From: Duncaniella muricolitica
GTDB taxonomy: Bacteria > Bacteroidota > Bacteroidia > Bacteroidales > Muribaculaceae
Assembly (NCBI GenBank): GCA_025808375.1
Contig: CP061009.1
Span: 1,116,001-1,180,000, forward strand
DNA length: 64,000 bases
Reading direction: 5' to 3'
Shown: one piece after another, positions 27,901-35,436 of the stretch
Layout of the letters: every line of letters begins with the position of its first letter
Numbering within the stretch: the stretch's first letter is position 1
Notes under the pieces: model-generated
The model's input: only the letters and a program-made list of their open reading frames with translations
What the model was told of the DNA's origin: nothing
Database searches by the model: none
Position numbers and translations under genes: made by a program

Positions 27901-30557
27901 ATATGTACAACACCGCGCTCGACGCCATAGCCCGCTCTGACTGGAATCTGTATTTCGCCAAAGGCTATCAGCCCTGGCTCAGATGCAATACGTCTGACAT
28001 TGCCGGTAGCAGCAATTTCTATATAAGTATTCCTGTCGGTTCGGGTCGTACTCTCAGATGTCCCTCATTGGAAGTCCCGTCGTTTGATACATACGGACGT
28101 CCGTTGTCATCCTATCTCAACGGAGGCTGGGGACTACGCAACATGAAGATGTCAAGAGCTATGGGAGCTGTCGCTATGTCCGAATGTGACATGGTTGCCG
28201 ACATGGGCGATGCCCCCATGCTCACCGGAGCGGTCAATGGATTGGTGCGTGAGCACAAGGAGGTGATTACTGTGGAAGAGGCTGCTGCTGAGGCGATGCC
28301 GGTGGCGGATTCCGAAGGAGGTGCCGCCCGTGAGAATGCTCCGGTCTTTACATATCGTGATTCAAATGTGCCGCTCGCATTCTTCCGCCCCTCGCTTGTC
28401 ACAGACAGCGAAGGCCGTCTCGAACTGAAATTTACCGTGCCCGATGCCAATACTACCTGGGGATTCCGCGCGCTCGCGTTTACCGACTCACTCCTCTCGG
28501 CCAATTTCTCACGCGATGTCGTGGCCTCCAAGGATATTATGGTGCAGCCTAATCTTCCCCGCTTCCTGCGCACGGGCGATGTCGCTGTGATCAGGGCTTC
28601 GGTCATGAACGCCACTGCCGAAGTGCAGCATGTGATGACCGATGTCGAGATATTCAACCCCACCGACGGCAGCACCATCCTGACGCTCCATCGTCCCGAT
28701 ACCATCGCTCCGCATGGCAGCGCAGTAGTTGAGACAACACTGACAGTGCCGTCGGGCATGACTATGGTAGGTTATCGTGTCAAGTCGTCCACATCAGCGT
28801 TTGCCGACGGCGAGCAGGCCCTTATCCCTGTGCTTCCGTCGGTGACACCGGTCATCGAGACCATACCTTTCTATATCGACCCATCGCAGAGCGAATATAA
28901 GGCCTCGATGCCTTCGATGCCTTCTGACGGACATGTCACACTTCAATTTTGTGAAAACCCCGTGTGGTATGTGGTCACGGCTCTCCCCGGATTGCTTCAG
29001 AACGAGTCGTCTACGGCTCCCGACGCTGCCCGTGCCATATTCTCGGCCGCGGTGGCCTCGGGCCTGTTGCGCGACAATCCGGCTATAGCCGAGGCCCTGA
29101 AAGAGTGGAGTGTGGGAGACGGTTCTTCCGAGATGCTCTCCTCCATGCTTGAGCGCAACGAGGAGTTGAAGACTGTGCTGCTCAATGCCACTCCGTGGAT
29201 GCTCGATGCCCGCAACGACACCGAGCGCATGACGCGTCTGTCACTGCTCTTTGACCGCAAGACCATCGACAAGACCATCAGAGACAACATTGCCCTGCTC
29301 TCGCGCCTCTCATGCAAGGAGGGTGGATGGAGCTGGTGTGCCGGCTATCCCGACTATTCCGAATGGGCAACCCGCAGAGTGCTTGCTCACATGGGCCGTC
29401 TCGTGCAGCTCGGATTTATGCCCGATAACGGTGCGCTTAAAAACATGCTTCAAAGCGCACTTGAGCACGACACGAGGATGACACTGAAAGATTTCCGCAA
29501 ATATCCCGACAGTGACTATACGTCCTATGTATATCTTCACGATATGTTTGCCAATGCCTCATACGGCGCACCCGACAGCCGGATAGTCAACGCAGTCACG
29601 CAGAAGATTCTTTCCGGATGGAAGTCTGCTTCTCTCGCGGTCAAGGCTGTTGATGCGCAAGTGCTCTATCGTCACAATTATCGCGCTGTGGCCGGACGTA
29701 TCCTTGAGTCCATACGCCAGTTTGGAGTCACAAGTCCCGGCAAGGGCATGTATTTCCCTTCGCTTGATAACGTCTGGTACGGGCCTATGGATAAACTCGG
29801 CATCACGGCACTCATCCTTGAGACATTCCATATGATTGAGCCTGGTTGTGCCGACATCGACCTGCTGCGGCAGTGGCTCATCATTCAGAAGGGGGCGCAG
29901 AACTGGGGTTCCTCCTTCACGGCTACCGATGTGGTGGCGGCTGTGCTCGCCACATCCGGCCGCTGGATCGCTGAAGCCAAAGGGACTGAGCTGAAGATTG
30001 GTGGTAAACGCATACGTCCTGAGAGCTATGAGCGTCTGACAGGTGAGCTTGAGGTTTCGCTTTCTGCCAAGGACGTCTCAGGCAAAGAGTTGACTGTCCG
30101 CAAGTCGTCTGACTCACCCGCCTGGGGTGCCGTGTATTGCCGTTATGAGAGCGATATGAACGATTTCAGGGCCTACTCCTGCCCCGAACTGTCAATCGAG
30201 AAATCTATACCCGACTCCATGAAAGTAGGCGAGCGTGTCACAGTCCGCCTCACTCTCAAAGTCGATGCCGATATGGACTATGTGGCCATTATTGACGACC
30301 GTCCCGCATGTCTGGAGCCTGTCGACCAGCTCCCGGCTCCGATATATGCCGAGGGCTTGCGTTTCTATCGCGAGAACCGCGACTCGTCGACACGTATATT
30401 TATCGACCGTCTGCCCAAGGGTACATATGTGCTCTCATATGACGTGTGGGTCAATAATGCCGGTTCATATACTTCCGGCATAGCCTCTGTGCAGAGCCAG
30501 TATGCCCCACGCTATTCAGCCGGCTCGTCAGGTCATGCAGTAATAGCTGACGAATAA
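24987..30557 (+). CDS. Alpha-2-macroglobulin family protein without thioester motif
   Basis: A 1856-residue exported protein. The signal peptide (MLRIFRYLTVTALLLWAGVAVAQ) starts at the ATG at 24987; in-frame starts upstream lie inside repeat D. The order is an N-terminal helical region (about 30-330), MG-type beta domains, a Pro/Ala carboxypeptidase-regulatory-like segment (DAETGAPLPDVTV), the MG7-like segment with RFLRTGDVAVIRASVMNATA, and a helical thioester-domain-like region (about 1350-1650). In Bacteroidota relatives the last domain usually has a CxEQ thioester after NPAWYxVQALP. Here NPVWYVVTALPGLLQ is followed by NESSTAPDAA, with no Cys or Gln, so it cannot trap proteases covalently. 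It may be a protease trap of the non-thioester kind or a structural envelope protein. Confidence 0.9.
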   Translation: MLRIFRYLTVTALLLWAGVAVAQTVRKVKTPDFAYPETVSTQSHKNLATALAAGNSEGVLRSLLDYTLARSSVSAGNLPASLALVDSVVGVSSDPVLRAMLLTLEAELYNNVYQSSRWKYDRRTAPLFPLPADYTEWSGQQFRHTISSLVDSALTDSATLRAVPLASYKSAVSQDHYTTVYYPTLYNFVITRAIDMMTDWGDVSIGRVLSLYDLLIAASPHDSAPGVNARLGRLVYEMERRPESRVFSSDGYMQSPLMELYRSYLTSAGKPATQYAGDILLEVPVYGVSYRRELYDYIIAFLKDCPAYWRKDCLLGRLNQMKEREVSLTSPLVTGPGREVELKMHLTNVDRLTVDIYDVSSSPVTDFDFTFTSGMAGARRVASLPVEVSGERVPFDVTRSVTYSFDRPGTYIAVPVVAGNTIRRRDIRKIHVTGIALCATSFLDRTVWAVDAETGAPLPDVTVSVNTAPYSKGSVTRKVGVTDAEGSVAVTDSRGVIVASKGTDRYALPLHIYGYNYDRPDKWIMAVNGYTSLPVYHLGDTARWVAVCYEYKGGLSQPYAGRQVKAVLYDANSVAVDTLDVTTDRFGRATGEFALPADGLTGRFQINVDGRGGLGFEVSDYKLPTFMVSAPRVEQDAPAPGCVTLRGKVETYAGFPLADAEVSMDLSVSERPRWWYPSSSYDVYAAKARTDASGRYEIVVPDSVFASSPIPAGYYTAAVSVLSSAGETQTGSVSFGRSERYIIKADIPANFDLSKGRMPVNVRVVNYEDSVVGRSATLSIQRADSVVVAVRDIRGRDDMHVSALAQGVYNVVITCADADTLRRQLILYNPSATESPVKDELLWSPDWSLKVDGRSGDGSWLYAAGCDTHVLATVWTPDSVVSRRWVEARKGFNRLDVRLPKGIDKATLTIMATGGYRTDSRDITVTRADSGLGLKIVAESFRDSTVPGSDETWTFRIVDTRGDGREAAVIADMYNTALDAIARSDWNLYFAKGYQPWLRCNTSDIAGSSNFYISIPVGSGRTLRCPSLEVPSFDTYGRPLSSYLNGGWGLRNMKMSRAMGAVAMSECDMVADMGDAPMLTGAVNGLVREHKEVITVEEAAAEAMPVADSEGGAARENAPVFTYRDSNVPLAFFRPSLVTDSEGRLELKFTVPDANTTWGFRALAFTDSLLSANFSRDVVASKDIMVQPNLPRFLRTGDVAVIRASVMNATAEVQHVMTDVEIFNPTDGSTILTLHRPDTIAPHGSAVVETTLTVPSGMTMVGYRVKSSTSAFADGEQALIPVLPSVTPVIETIPFYIDPSQSEYKASMPSMPSDGHVTLQFCENPVWYVVTALPGLLQNESSTAPDAARAIFSAAVASGLLRDNPAIAEALKEWSVGDGSSEMLSSMLERNEELKTVLLNATPWMLDARNDTERMTRLSLLFDRKTIDKTIRDNIALLSRLSCKEGGWSWCAGYPDYSEWATRRVLAHMGRLVQLGFMPDNGALKNMLQSALEHDTRMTLKDFRKYPDSDYTSYVYLHDMFANASYGAPDSRIVNAVTQKILSGWKSASLAVKAVDAQVLYRHNYRAVAGRILESIRQFGVTSPGKGMYFPSLDNVWYGPMDKLGITALILETFHMIEPGCADIDLLRQWLIIQKGAQNWGSSFTATDVVAAVLATSGRWIAEAKGTELKIGGKRIRPESYERLTGELEVSLSAKDVSGKELTVRKSSDSPAWGAVYCRYESDMNDFRAYSCPELSIEKSIPDSMKVGERVTVRLTLKVDADMDYVAIIDDRPACLEPVDQLPAPIYAEGLRFYRENRDSSTRIFIDRLPKGTYVLSYDVWVNNAGSYTSGIASVQSQYAPRYSAGSSGHAVIADE

Positions 30558-30609
30558 ACTGTTAAACTGTCGGGCTGTAGTGACCCGATAGGTTAATTTA
30601 ATTTAACAC

Positions 30610-30646
30610 AAAACGGTTTCCAAAATATTTTCGGAGACCGTTTTTT
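30610..30646 (+). terminator. Terminator of the alpha-2-macroglobulin gene
   Basis: AAAACGGTTTCC (30610-30621) pairs with GGAGACCGTTTT (30633-30644), a 12-bp stem with one G-U pair, ending in a run of six T. Confidence 0.85.
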
Positions 30647-30651
30647 ATTGC

Positions 30652-30659
30652 TAAATTTG
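30652..30659 (+). promoter_or_regulatory. -7 box of the DUF6377 gene
   Basis: TAAATTTG matches TAnnTTTG. The start would be near 30666, about 127 nt before the chosen ATG. No clear -33 TTG is present. Confidence 0.45.
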
Positions 30660-30792
30660 CCGAACAGAGCGAAAAAATAGTACATTAAAAAAGTTTAGCT
30701 TAACGTAAGTCAGTAATCTCAAAATGCATCATTTTTTTAGTAACCTGTCCTTCATCTCTCTCAAACCATTTACACGTCAATCTCTTCCTCAC

Positions 30793-32370
30793 ATGAAAAC
30801 CGCTTTCTCTCTGTTTGCCCTGGTGTTTGTATGCGCGATGGGGCACACTGTTTCGGCTGCCGATAAAGACTTGGATAGCCGCGCTTTACTGTCAAAACTT
30901 GATGACATAGTCGAAAATCGTGAATACTACTACAATCTCCGCAAAGCAAAGGCCGATTCCGTAAAGTCGCTCATCGACATGTCGGCCGACGACAGCGATA
31001 AACTCCCGCTTTATTATGAGTGCGGACGTCTGTGGTCAGGATTGTCGGCCGATACGGCTGTCAGCGTGTTGGAGTTGGGGCTTGATCTGAGCCGCGAGCT
31101 GGGCGATTCGTGCTATGCTCAGAAATTCATCATTGAGCTTTCGCTCACCTACTTCAAGCGTGGTCAGTTACTTTATTGTCTTTCAGGTCTGAAGCACATA
31201 GAGGACAATGGTATCCGGCCCGGACTCGAACAGCGGTTTCATTACGTGTCGCTTGTAGTGTGTTACACCATGGGTGCATTATATATGGAAGAGGACAACA
31301 AACTCAACTATTATATAAAACGTGGTAAGGAAAGTGTCGAAAAGGAACTTTCATATCTCTCTCTCGAAGTTGCGACCTATCATTTCTGTGATGCGTTGGG
31401 CAAATTTGCCGACCGACGCTATGCAGATATGATAATAAGTCTCTGCAAGGTCATCGACAATCCTTCGGCCGACGAGAGCATGAAGGAAGTCTCTCATACC
31501 CTTTTGGGTGAATGTCATATGTTGGGCGGAAACAATGAGGAAGCTATACGCAACTATGCTATGGGTGCCATGTATGACACAAAGCTGGCTAATCTTGATG
31601 AAGTGGCACTCTTGCGTCTTGGTGAGCTGCTTTACCGTCTCGGTGACACCACACGTGCCTATAACTATCTCACCGTGTCGTTGGAAAATGCCGTAAAGGC
31701 CGATATGAAGTTTAATCTCACTCGTCTTAACGAGGTTTTCATGGATGTGTCCAACGCCCAGAACCGGGAGAAACACCAGCGGGTGTCATTGCTTGTGGGG
31801 CTCGTCGTGGTGCTTGTCGTGCTCCTGCTTGTCGTGGCCAAGATGATAGCCAACAAGCGTCGCGAGGTGAAACATCTGCGCAGGGTGGAGTCGCGTCTGG
31901 CACGCGCCAATCTGGCCAAGGATACATATATAGCCGAGTTTATGAACCTTTGTTCGAGCTATATCGAGAGTCTGGAGGATTACAACCGCATGAGTAAACG
32001 TAAGATTACTGCCGGCCAGACCGAAGAACTGCTTGCCTACATCAAGTCGGGCAGGATTATCGAGGAACAGCGTCACAAGTTCTACGATGTCTTTGACGAT
32101 GCGCTGCTTCATATTTTTCCCGATTATATAGCCGATGTCAACAAACTACTCCAGCCCGACAAGCAGATAGTCACCCCTTCGCCCAAGGTGCTGACCACCG
32201 AGTTGCGAGTGCTTGCACTCAGCCGCCTCGGCATTGAGGACGCCTCCATAATAGCCCGCTTCCTCGGCATATCGACCAATACTATCTACACCTATCGCAA
32301 CAAGCTCCGTACCCGTGCCATCAATCGCACCACTTTTGAGGAAGATGCACGTAAAATAGGTGCTGTATAA
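30793..32370 (+). CDS. DUF6377 membrane-bound regulator with TPR sensor and C-terminal HTH
   Basis: A 525-residue transcription-regulator-like protein found in Bacteroidota. After a signal peptide (MKTAFSLFALVFVCAMGHTVSA) comes a TPR-like helical periplasmic domain (about 30-325). One membrane helix (about 332-354, VSLLVGLVVVLVVLLLVVAK) is followed by a cytoplasmic coiled coil, a helical domain and a LuxR-like helix-turn-helix (LRVLALSRLGIEDASIIARFLGISTNTIYTYRNKLR, in two parts about residues 475-512). DUF6377 proteins are often near glycan-use genes. The nearest targets would be the rhamnogalacturonan enzymes about 0.9 kb downstream (inference). The ATG at 30724 would add 23 residues before the signal peptide and is less likely. 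Confidence 0.85.
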   Translation: MKTAFSLFALVFVCAMGHTVSAADKDLDSRALLSKLDDIVENREYYYNLRKAKADSVKSLIDMSADDSDKLPLYYECGRLWSGLSADTAVSVLELGLDLSRELGDSCYAQKFIIELSLTYFKRGQLLYCLSGLKHIEDNGIRPGLEQRFHYVSLVVCYTMGALYMEEDNKLNYYIKRGKESVEKELSYLSLEVATYHFCDALGKFADRRYADMIISLCKVIDNPSADESMKEVSHTLLGECHMLGGNNEEAIRNYAMGAMYDTKLANLDEVALLRLGELLYRLGDTTRAYNYLTVSLENAVKADMKFNLTRLNEVFMDVSNAQNREKHQRVSLLVGLVVVLVVLLLVVAKMIANKRREVKHLRRVESRLARANLAKDTYIAEFMNLCSSYIESLEDYNRMSKRKITAGQTEELLAYIKSGRIIEEQRHKFYDVFDDALLHIFPDYIADVNKLLQPDKQIVTPSPKVLTTELRVLALSRLGIEDASIIARFLGISTNTIYTYRNKLRTRAINRTTFEEDARKIGAV

Positions 32371-32497
32371 GTCTATGACATTGTGTATGGTTTTGATAAG
32401 TATTTATATTTTGTTATGCTGCATTTATTTGTAACTTATTATATATCATATGATAAGCTTTTATAAATCCTTAGATTTTATTTGATGCGAATTGCAA

Positions 32498-32532
32498 GGG
32501 GTTGTTTCGGCCGAAATAACCCCTTAACTTTG
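32498..32532 (+). promoter_or_regulatory. Promoter with a 26-bp dyad over its spacer
   Basis: TTG at 32502-32504, 20-nt spacer and TAACTTTG at 32525-32532. GGGGTTGTTTCGG (32498-32510) and CCGAAATAACCCC (32511-32523) form a loopless dyad with one mismatch that covers the -33 box and the spacer. This is the position of a repressor operator. No coding gene starts within 700 nt downstream. Confidence 0.65.
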
Positions 32533-32538
32533 CGTTAT

Positions 32539-32732
32539 AAATAAAGAACAAGAGATAATATTCATACACCATTTTTAGATAGATTTAGAGATTGTATCGC
32601 TATCTGATAGGTGATTTTAAGGTAAGAAAGACAACGATAAGGTAATAGATTAGTTTTTCGTTAGGTTTAAGAATTTTCACAACGTTAGATTCTGTCAGGA
32701 GCCGCCCTCGAGATGATGGTAGCTCTTTTTTT
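32539..32732 (+). ncRNA. Candidate small RNA 1 (about 194 nt)
   Basis: It is defined by the promoter at 32498-32532 and a terminator-like hairpin at 32699-32725 (GAGCcGCC, loop CTCGAGATGAT, GGTaGCTC) followed by seven T. No open reading frame of note is inside. It shares three ordered features with the candidate at 33082: a GATAGGT...TAAGGTA segment, an ATTCT-(G/A)-(T/C)-(C/A)-AG segment before the hairpin, and CTCGAGA inside the terminal loop. Confidence 0.45.
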
Positions 32733-32737
32733 GTCAT

Positions 32738-33067
32738 TATATATAGCATACCATCTAAAATGGTGCGACATGAGGAGTCCTGCGGACGCGTATGTCAGGC
32801 AGGATTGATCAATAATGCATCCCGATTTCTGATTGACACGAATAATGGTCGCTGCTACCGATGGTTATTGTAGTAAATACACAAATCTATATAACATTTA
32901 GTATGCGTTATTTGAAATAAAATTGATTTGTATATTTATATTTTTACTTTGATTTATATTAGTAATGCTGTTGTGTATTATGCTAAAAATAAGTATAATA
33001 CATATGGTTTAACTAAGATATATATTGTAAATTACATTTATATCTGACGATATATTGCATTTTTGGT
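32738..33067. other. AT-rich gap with no recognised gene
   Basis: About 330 nt of very AT-rich sequence between the two candidate RNAs. No coding region, clear promoter with both boxes, or strong hairpin is seen. Confidence 0.6.
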
Positions 33068-33081
33068 TAATTTTGAGGCGT

Positions 33082-33208
33082 GTAAAATTTTAATCAGTTA
33101 GATTTCTTTCTATTTCATAGGAATATATAGAAGATGATAGGTTAAATTATAAGGTACATAGGAAAATTCTACAGACAGGGTCGCTCGAGAGAGATGCCCT
33201 GTTTTTTA
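33082..33208 (+). ncRNA. Candidate small RNA 2 (about 127 nt)
   Basis: A -7 box TAATTTTG at 33068-33075 (no clear -33) and a terminal hairpin ACAGGG (33175-33180) with CCCTGT (33197-33202) and a T run bound a short non-coding segment. It resembles candidate 1 in the GATAGGT...AAGGTA segment (33136-33156) and the CTCGAGA loop (33184-33190). It might instead be only the terminator region of a longer transcript from 32539. Confidence 0.35.
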
Positions 33209-33249
33209 TTTATATTGTCCGATATGACCGTAATATGCGATATTTTTTG

Positions 33250-33257
33250 TAATTTTG
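33250..33257 (+). promoter_or_regulatory. -7 box of the rhamnogalacturonan enzyme operon
   Basis: TAATTTTG matches TAnnTTTG and lies 31 nt before the ATG of the first enzyme gene. No TTG is at the usual -33 spacing, which fits a promoter that needs an activator. Confidence 0.5.
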
Positions 33258-33287
33258 CACAAATATTCCTTAAATCAGAAATAACAC

Positions 33288-35384
33288 ATGCAAAAAACTT
33301 CAATGATTCTTGGAGCCATAATCTTGTGCTCTTCAATCAGTGCTTTTTCCGACACAATCGACCGTGAGGCCCTTGTGAAGCGTAACAACCCTCACGTGGT
33401 GACTGTCGATACTCTTGCATCGCTTACAGTCGGCAACGGCGAGTTTGCTTATACGGTCGATGTGACAGGCCTCCAGACTTTTCCCGAACTATATCGCAAT
33501 GGTGTACCCCTCGGCACTCAGAGCCAGTGGGGATGGCATTCTTTCCCCAATCCCGACAATTTGCGTCATGAGGAGACTTTGAAATCATATGACTTCGGCC
33601 ATGGCCACCCTGAGCTGTATTCGACTCAGCTCAAGGAGCCTGAGCGCGGCAAGAGTGCTTCTGACTGGTATCGTGTCAATCCTCATCGTCTGCATCTGGG
33701 CATCATTGGTTTTGACGGAGTGAAGAAATCGCAGATTTCCAATATTGATCAGACTCTCGACATGTGGTCGGGCACAGTTACCTCCGACTTCAAGGTCGAC
33801 AGTCATCCCGTAAAGGTCATGACTGCCTGTCATCCCGACCGCGACATGATTTCGGCTGAGATTACATCTGCCGCTCATCTCCCGGTGGTGTTCCGTATGC
33901 CTTATCCGACAGGCGCGCATGCCGATGATGCCTGTGACTGGACCCGCGACTCGCTGCACATCACCGAGGTGGTGCGTTCCGGCTCCAACAGCGCGCTTCT
34001 GCGTCACACTCTCGACGACACTTCCTATTATATAAATGTATCATGGACCGGTAATGTCACTCCTGAGGTCAAAGGCCGCAACGAGTGGGTGCTTCGTCCC
34101 TCTTCTGATACCTGGAGCTTCACTGCCGAGTTTACTCCAGCCGAGTCGGCAGCCGGTGTGACTGTTGCCGCCGATGTGAGAAAGGAATCCACTCGTTATT
34201 GGGATTATTTCTGGCGTTCGGGCGGAGTGGTCGATTTCAGCAAATGCACCGATCCCCGTGCCGCTGAGCTGGAGCGCAGAGTCGTGTTGTCACAATATCT
34301 TCTTGCCACACAGTGTGCCGGTTCGACCCCTCCCCAGGAGACAGGTCTGACTTACAACTCCTGGTTTGGAAAATTCCATCTCGAGATGATATGGTGGCAT
34401 CAGGCCCAGTTCGCGCTCTACGGTCATGAAAATCTTCTGGCCCGCACTCTCCCCTGGTATGAGACCGTCATGCCTATCGCCCGCGAGATAGCTCGCCGTC
34501 AGGGCTTCGAAGGTGTACGCTGGATGAAGATGACCGATCCCTCGGGCATCGAGGCTCCCTCCAAGGTTGGCTCTTTCCTCATATGGCAGCAGCCTCACCT
34601 CATATATCTTGCCGAACTCCTTCACCGCGCCAATCCCGGGGCCGGTGTCATAGAGAAGTATGCCGGACAGGTAGAGGAGACCGCCCGTTTCATGGAATCG
34701 TTTGCAACATATGATGCGGACAACAACCGTTATACTCTCAAGGGTGTGATTCCCGCGCAGGAGACTCTGCGTGCGGCCGAGACCGTCAATCCGCCTTTTG
34801 AATTGTCCTACTGGCATTTTGGCCTGCTCACAGCCAACAAATGGCGCGAGCGTCGTGGTCTGCTCCGCAATCAGAAGTGGGACGAGATAGCCGCATCGCT
34901 CTCTCGTCTTGCAGCCAAAGACTCGCTCTATCTTGCCGCCGAGACTGCTCCGCAGACTTATGAGGACATCCGTTTCACCTCCGACCACATGGCTGTGCTC
35001 GGCGCACTCGGTATCCTGCCCGAGTCTCATCTGCTCGAATTTGATACCATGAACTCTACCTTCGACTGGATTTATGACAATTGGAACTGGGACAAGACCT
35101 GGGGTTGGGACTATCCGACCACGGCTATGTGTGCCACCCGACTCGGCGAGCCCGAGAAGGCGGTCAACGCCCTGCTCATGGACAAGCGCACCAACACCTA
35201 TCTGCCCAATGGCCACAATTTCCAGGACAACCGTCTGCGCTGCTATCTTCCCGGCAACGGTGGTCTGCTGACCACCATCGCCCTCATGACAGCCGGCTGG
35301 GACGGATGCAAGGTCAAGAACCCCGGTTTCCCCAAGGACGGCACATGGGACGTGCGCTGGGAAGGCATCAAGCCTATGCCGTAA
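33288..35384 (+). CDS. Secreted six-hairpin-type glycoside hydrolase
   Basis: A 698-residue exported protein (signal peptide about 1-22). An N-terminal beta-sandwich domain (about 25-290) has VKRNNPHVVTVDTLASLTVGNGEF, the kind of opening seen in GH65-like proteins. It is followed by an alpha/alpha barrel (about 300-690) with TYNSWFGKFHLEMIWWHQAQ, RGVRWMKMTDPSG-like and GWDYPTTAMCATRLG segments. The acidic residues in KFHLEMIWWH are candidate catalytic or binding residues. I cannot give a CAZy family with certainty; GH65-like is the best guess. It is the first gene of a four-enzyme operon for rhamnogalacturonan or a related polymer, with its own -7 box. Confidence 0.75.
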   Translation: MQKTSMILGAIILCSSISAFSDTIDREALVKRNNPHVVTVDTLASLTVGNGEFAYTVDVTGLQTFPELYRNGVPLGTQSQWGWHSFPNPDNLRHEETLKSYDFGHGHPELYSTQLKEPERGKSASDWYRVNPHRLHLGIIGFDGVKKSQISNIDQTLDMWSGTVTSDFKVDSHPVKVMTACHPDRDMISAEITSAAHLPVVFRMPYPTGAHADDACDWTRDSLHITEVVRSGSNSALLRHTLDDTSYYINVSWTGNVTPEVKGRNEWVLRPSSDTWSFTAEFTPAESAAGVTVAADVRKESTRYWDYFWRSGGVVDFSKCTDPRAAELERRVVLSQYLLATQCAGSTPPQETGLTYNSWFGKFHLEMIWWHQAQFALYGHENLLARTLPWYETVMPIAREIARRQGFEGVRWMKMTDPSGIEAPSKVGSFLIWQQPHLIYLAELLHRANPGAGVIEKYAGQVEETARFMESFATYDADNNRYTLKGVIPAQETLRAAETVNPPFELSYWHFGLLTANKWRERRGLLRNQKWDEIAASLSRLAAKDSLYLAAETAPQTYEDIRFTSDHMAVLGALGILPESHLLEFDTMNSTFDWIYDNWNWDKTWGWDYPTTAMCATRLGEPEKAVNALLMDKRTNTYLPNGHNFQDNRLRCYLPGNGGLLTTIALMTAGWDGCKVKNPGFPKDGTWDVRWEGIKPMP

Positions 35385-35436
35385 TTATGCATAAGTCACG
35401 ACAATATCAGTAAAAAATATCATAAGGCAGCAAATA

